A DNA stretch of 7,223 nt from Candidatus Kaiserbacteria bacterium (GTDB lineage Bacteria > Patescibacteriota > Minisyncoccia > Phycocordibacterales > UBA12088). How positions within the stretch are numbered: the first letter of the stretch is position 1; each line of letters opens with the position of its first letter. The stretch is from contig SKIN01000021.1 of NCBI GenBank assembly GCA_007116405.1, positions 1-7,223 of the forward strand. The letters are read 5' to 3'. Below are positions 5,299 through 7,223 of the stretch, piece after piece. The translations under genes and the position numbers were made by a program. Under the pieces are notes generated by a model, which saw nothing but the letters and a program-made list of their open reading frames with translations, made no database searches and was not told where the DNA came from.

Positions 5299-5772
5299 AT
5301 GTCCAACGGTCCATCTGTGACCAGACCAACGCACCATGCCGACAGAGCTACTCGGCATGTTGATGTTTCAGAGCGGGTTGACCCCATTCATACCGAGCGA
5401 GAGCGGTACGCACAAGCGACTCAGGCGGAACGCCTTCGCAGGGTATGGTGGCACCTCGTGATATTCTGCCTCACCTTCATTTTTACCACTGGTGTACTTG
5501 CTTTGGGGGTTCTGCTGTGGGTGCGGCCTGAGGCACTCTTTGCCCTTGTCGTTGTTGGACTCTGTACCTCCGTTGTCTTTGTTGCAACCTTTGCAGTCCT
5601 GCGTATCATTATTCTGCAGCGTCTCTACCCTGGACCTGCGTTCTTGGAAGAAGAACGGCACTCAGCCGGGTATCATATCGGGACAGGAGTCGCGTATGGG
5701 ACGGTGGCACTCGTAGTAGCGCTCATCCTTGCGGGCCTCCTCGTCAATATAGCGACAGCATTCACTGTTTGA
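5299..5772 (+). CDS. Hypothetical three-helix membrane protein in the lemA-htpX cluster
   Basis: I do not recognise this 157-residue protein. The first 48 residues are hydrophilic and histidine/arginine-rich (several His, ending RLRRVWWH), likely cytosolic by the positive-inside rule. Three hydrophobic stretches follow: about 50-74, 79-106 and 128-154. Between the second and third lies a short charged loop, PGPAFLEEERHSAGYH (111-126). There is no signal peptide, catalytic motif or cysteine pair; the few cysteines are within the helices. Its stop is one base before the htpX ATG and its start six bases after the upstream gene, so it is almost certainly cotranscribed with both and may be functionally tied to HtpX or LemA in the membrane. 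This is inference from position only. Frame openness, membrane pattern and packing support it being a real gene. Confidence 0.8.
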   Translation: MSNGPSVTRPTHHADRATRHVDVSERVDPIHTERERYAQATQAERLRRVWWHLVIFCLTFIFTTGVLALGVLLWVRPEALFALVVVGLCTSVVFVATFAVLRIIILQRLYPGPAFLEEERHSAGYHIGTGVAYGTVALVVALILAGLLVNIATAFTV

Positions 5773-5773
5773 T

Positions 5774-6664
5774 ATGGCAACGTTATACACACAGCAGAGT
5801 CGAAACATATACCGCACATGGCTCCTCATGAGCGTGTTCTTCGTGGTCGTAATAGCCATTGGGTGGGCGGTGAGCTGGTACATGGATTCGGCGTTCATCC
5901 TGTATATCGCTGTGGCGTTTGCTCTTTTCATGAACATCTACAGCTACTGGAATTCAGATAAGCTCGTTCTTAGGATGACGCATGCTGTAGAGGCAGACCC
6001 GGTCGAGTACCGAGAGTTACACCGCATGGTCGAGAACCTTGCCATCACTGCCGGGCTTCCCAAGCCGCGCGTGTACATCGTGAAGGACCCGGCTCCCAAT
6101 GCTTTTGCCACCGGGAGAGACCCGAAGCATGGCGTGGTGGCGGTCACTACCGGTCTCCTCGGCATCCTGGACCGTACCGAGCTCGAAGGCGTCCTTGCCC
6201 ATGAGCTTGCGCATATCGGAAACAGGGACATATTAGTCTCGACCGTCGCGGTGGTGCTTGCCGGCTTTGTGGCCATCGTTGCAGACATCTTTCTGCGGAT
6301 GCTCATATACGGTGGCGGGGGAAGGAACCGAGGCGGCCATCCGATACTTCTTATCCTCGGCGTTGTGGCTATCGTACTTGCACCCATCGCCGCGTCACTC
6401 ATTCAGCTTGCTGTCTCTCGAAGGCGTGAGTTCTTGGCGGACGCCTCTGGGGCATTGCTTACCCGGTACCCTGACGGGCTTGCGAGCGCTCTGATGAAGA
6501 TAAGTCAGCACGGGAGGGAAATGCAGCACGCAAGCAACGCCACCGCACACCTCTTTATTGCGAATCCATTTGGAGCTAAGCGTGGTATCGGCGCATCGTT
6601 AAGCAAGCTCTTCTCTACACATCCGCCCGTGCATGAGCGCGTGGCTGCGCTACGTAACGAATAA
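5774..6664 (+). CDS. htpX: Membrane zinc metalloprotease HtpX (M48B)
   Basis: This 296-residue protein is a complete HtpX. Two N-terminal membrane helices (about 14-34 and 38-56) precede the cytosolic protease part. The zinc site is HELAH (143-147, in LEGVLAHELAHIGNRD), with third ligand E219 in RREFLADASGALLT (217-230). NAFATGRDPKHGVVAVTTGL (109-128) is the conserved substrate-channel region, and STHPPVHERVAAL (281-293) is the typical C-terminal motif. Two more hydrophobic stretches (about 152-174 and 189-213) flank a glycine-rich loop GGGGRNRGG (180-188). HtpX is an inner-membrane endoprotease that clears misfolded membrane proteins, in other bacteria together with FtsH. Its length matches the family. 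It closes the tight cluster begun by lemA; the EAL gene follows after 28 nt, and no terminator is seen between them. Confidence 0.98.
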   Translation: MATLYTQQSRNIYRTWLLMSVFFVVVIAIGWAVSWYMDSAFILYIAVAFALFMNIYSYWNSDKLVLRMTHAVEADPVEYRELHRMVENLAITAGLPKPRVYIVKDPAPNAFATGRDPKHGVVAVTTGLLGILDRTELEGVLAHELAHIGNRDILVSTVAVVLAGFVAIVADIFLRMLIYGGGGRNRGGHPILLILGVVAIVLAPIAASLIQLAVSRRREFLADASGALLTRYPDGLASALMKISQHGREMQHASNATAHLFIANPFGAKRGIGASLSKLFSTHPPVHERVAALRNE

Positions 6665-6670
6665 GAGGCA

Positions 6671-6676
6671 TATACT
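6671..6676 (+). promoter_or_regulatory. Isolated -10-like TATACT before the EAL gene
   Basis: TATACT, five of six to consensus and identical to the boxes proposed upstream of groES and lemA, lies 16 nt before the EAL start. No acceptable -35 hexamer is found 16-18 nt upstream and there is no TG extension. If used, the leader would be about 9 nt, nearly leaderless. Readthrough from htpX is the simpler explanation. Confidence 0.22.
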
Positions 6677-6692
6677 AGACCTGTCGACTGTC

Positions 6693-7223
6693 ATGACACC
6701 GGAAGAGACCTCTCTAACGTTGGAAGCACCCTACATCAGCGAATTGGACGCCTCTCCTTTGCCGACAGAGAACGACATGTTTGTGTTCAAAGGGCGCCCG
6801 ATGCGAGCGTTCATTCAACCTCAAACTACCTCCGACGGGTCGCGCACAGTGGGAGGTGAGCTCTTGCTTCGTACGATACTTGGGAACGATGTGCCACCCA
6901 GGTTCATCGAGGGTGCGGAGGAAAATGGTTCCATCCACGAGGTGACTCTCGGCATGCTGCGCTGTGCAGCGATACATGCAACGTTGTTGGCACAGCAGGG
7001 TATGCTGACGCGAATGTCAGTGAATGTGTCAACAAATGAGCTGAACGCAGAATTTGTCGATGAAGTGCGGGAGATATTCAGGGAGACCAAGAGTGATCCT
7101 TTGCTCATCACCCTTGAGATCACAGAGCGACAACCCATCAAGGAACAACACTACGGTACTCTGCACGCATTACGTGACCTCGGTATACACTTAGCTGTTG
7201 ATGATTTTGGATCCGAGCACGCA
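6693..7223 (+). CDS. EAL-domain protein (cyclic-di-GMP phosphodiesterase type), cut by the right edge
   Basis: The ATG at 6693 opens 177 codons to the window end. The EAL domain begins early, without room for a full sensor domain: FIQPQTTSDGSRTVGGELLL (40-59), where the signature EAL is ELL. Further motifs are SVNVSTNELNAEFVDEV (109-125), the counterpart of xxVNLSxxQLxxxxF; LITLEITERQ (138-147); and HLAVDDFGSE (166-175), matching xxALDDFG. The acidic residues that hold metals in active enzymes (E56 of ELL, N111, E142 in EIT, D170/D171) are all present as far as can be seen. Active EAL enzymes cleave cyclic-di-GMP to pGpG; degenerate ones only bind it. The distal catalytic lysine, the loop 6 region and the last glutamates lie beyond the edge, so activity cannot be judged. 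No GGDEF domain is seen in the visible part. Start choice is supported by it being the first ATG, though no ribosome-binding site is seen. Confidence 0.85.
   Translation, partial: MTPEETSLTLEAPYISELDASPLPTENDMFVFKGRPMRAFIQPQTTSDGSRTVGGELLLRTILGNDVPPRFIEGAEENGSIHEVTLGMLRCAAIHATLLAQQGMLTRMSVNVSTNELNAEFVDEVREIFRETKSDPLLITLEITERQPIKEQHYGTLHALRDLGIHLAVDDFGSEHA

Noticed and set aside
5770..5772. TGA recoding as in Gracilibacteria-like genomes
   Set aside because: TGA ends the three-helix protein immediately before htpX, and no in-frame TGA occurs in the conserved genes.

Overview
The window reads as a chromosomal stretch of a small-genome bacterium, most likely of the Candidate Phyla Radiation (Patescibacteria, Parcubacteria-like). 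This assignment is an inference from gene content and style. A membrane-anchored peptide-type solute-binding protein sits next to secG, a lemA/htpX stress cluster carries an all-alpha NTP pyrophosphohydrolase, a tiny CxxC zinc-ribbon protein is present, gaps between genes are short, and most start codons lack a Shine-Dalgarno sequence. TAA, TAG and TGA all act as stops, so the ordinary bacterial code applies. There is no sign of mobile elements, CRISPR, rRNA or tRNA.

Layout. Positions 1-1488 (minus strand) hold secG followed by a solute-binding protein of the SBP family 5 type, which runs off the left edge. Positions 1489-1591 are a compact divergent regulatory region. Positions 1592-3614 (plus) hold groES and groEL, closed by a strong bidirectional hairpin terminator at 3643-3671. 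From the other side, a minus-strand gene (3695-4015) encodes a 106-residue protein made of two nearly identical zinc ribbons; it converges on that terminator and is preceded by a 9-bp inverted repeat. Positions 4248-6664 (plus) form a tight four-gene cluster: lemA, an NTP pyrophosphohydrolase-like gene, a three-helix membrane protein of unknown function, and the membrane metalloprotease htpX. The three gaps are 7, 6 and 1 nt. At 6693 a protein with an EAL (cyclic-di-GMP phosphodiesterase-type) domain begins and runs off the right edge.

How the genes fit together. Much of the window concerns protein and envelope quality control. GroES/GroEL fold cytosolic proteins, SecG helps export proteins, HtpX degrades damaged membrane proteins, LemA is its frequent companion, and the NTP pyrophosphohydrolase may clean up abnormal nucleotides. 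The solute-binding protein and the EAL protein point to uptake of oligopeptides or similar compounds and to a cyclic-dinucleotide signal; the EAL protein is the least expected gene here. No completely new multi-gene system is evident. The items most worth a second look are the EAL gene with its variant motif, the duplicated zinc-ribbon protein, the unnamed three-helix protein inside the lemA-htpX cluster, the pyrophosphohydrolase lacking one acidic ligand, and the inverted repeats upstream of groES and of the zinc-ribbon gene.
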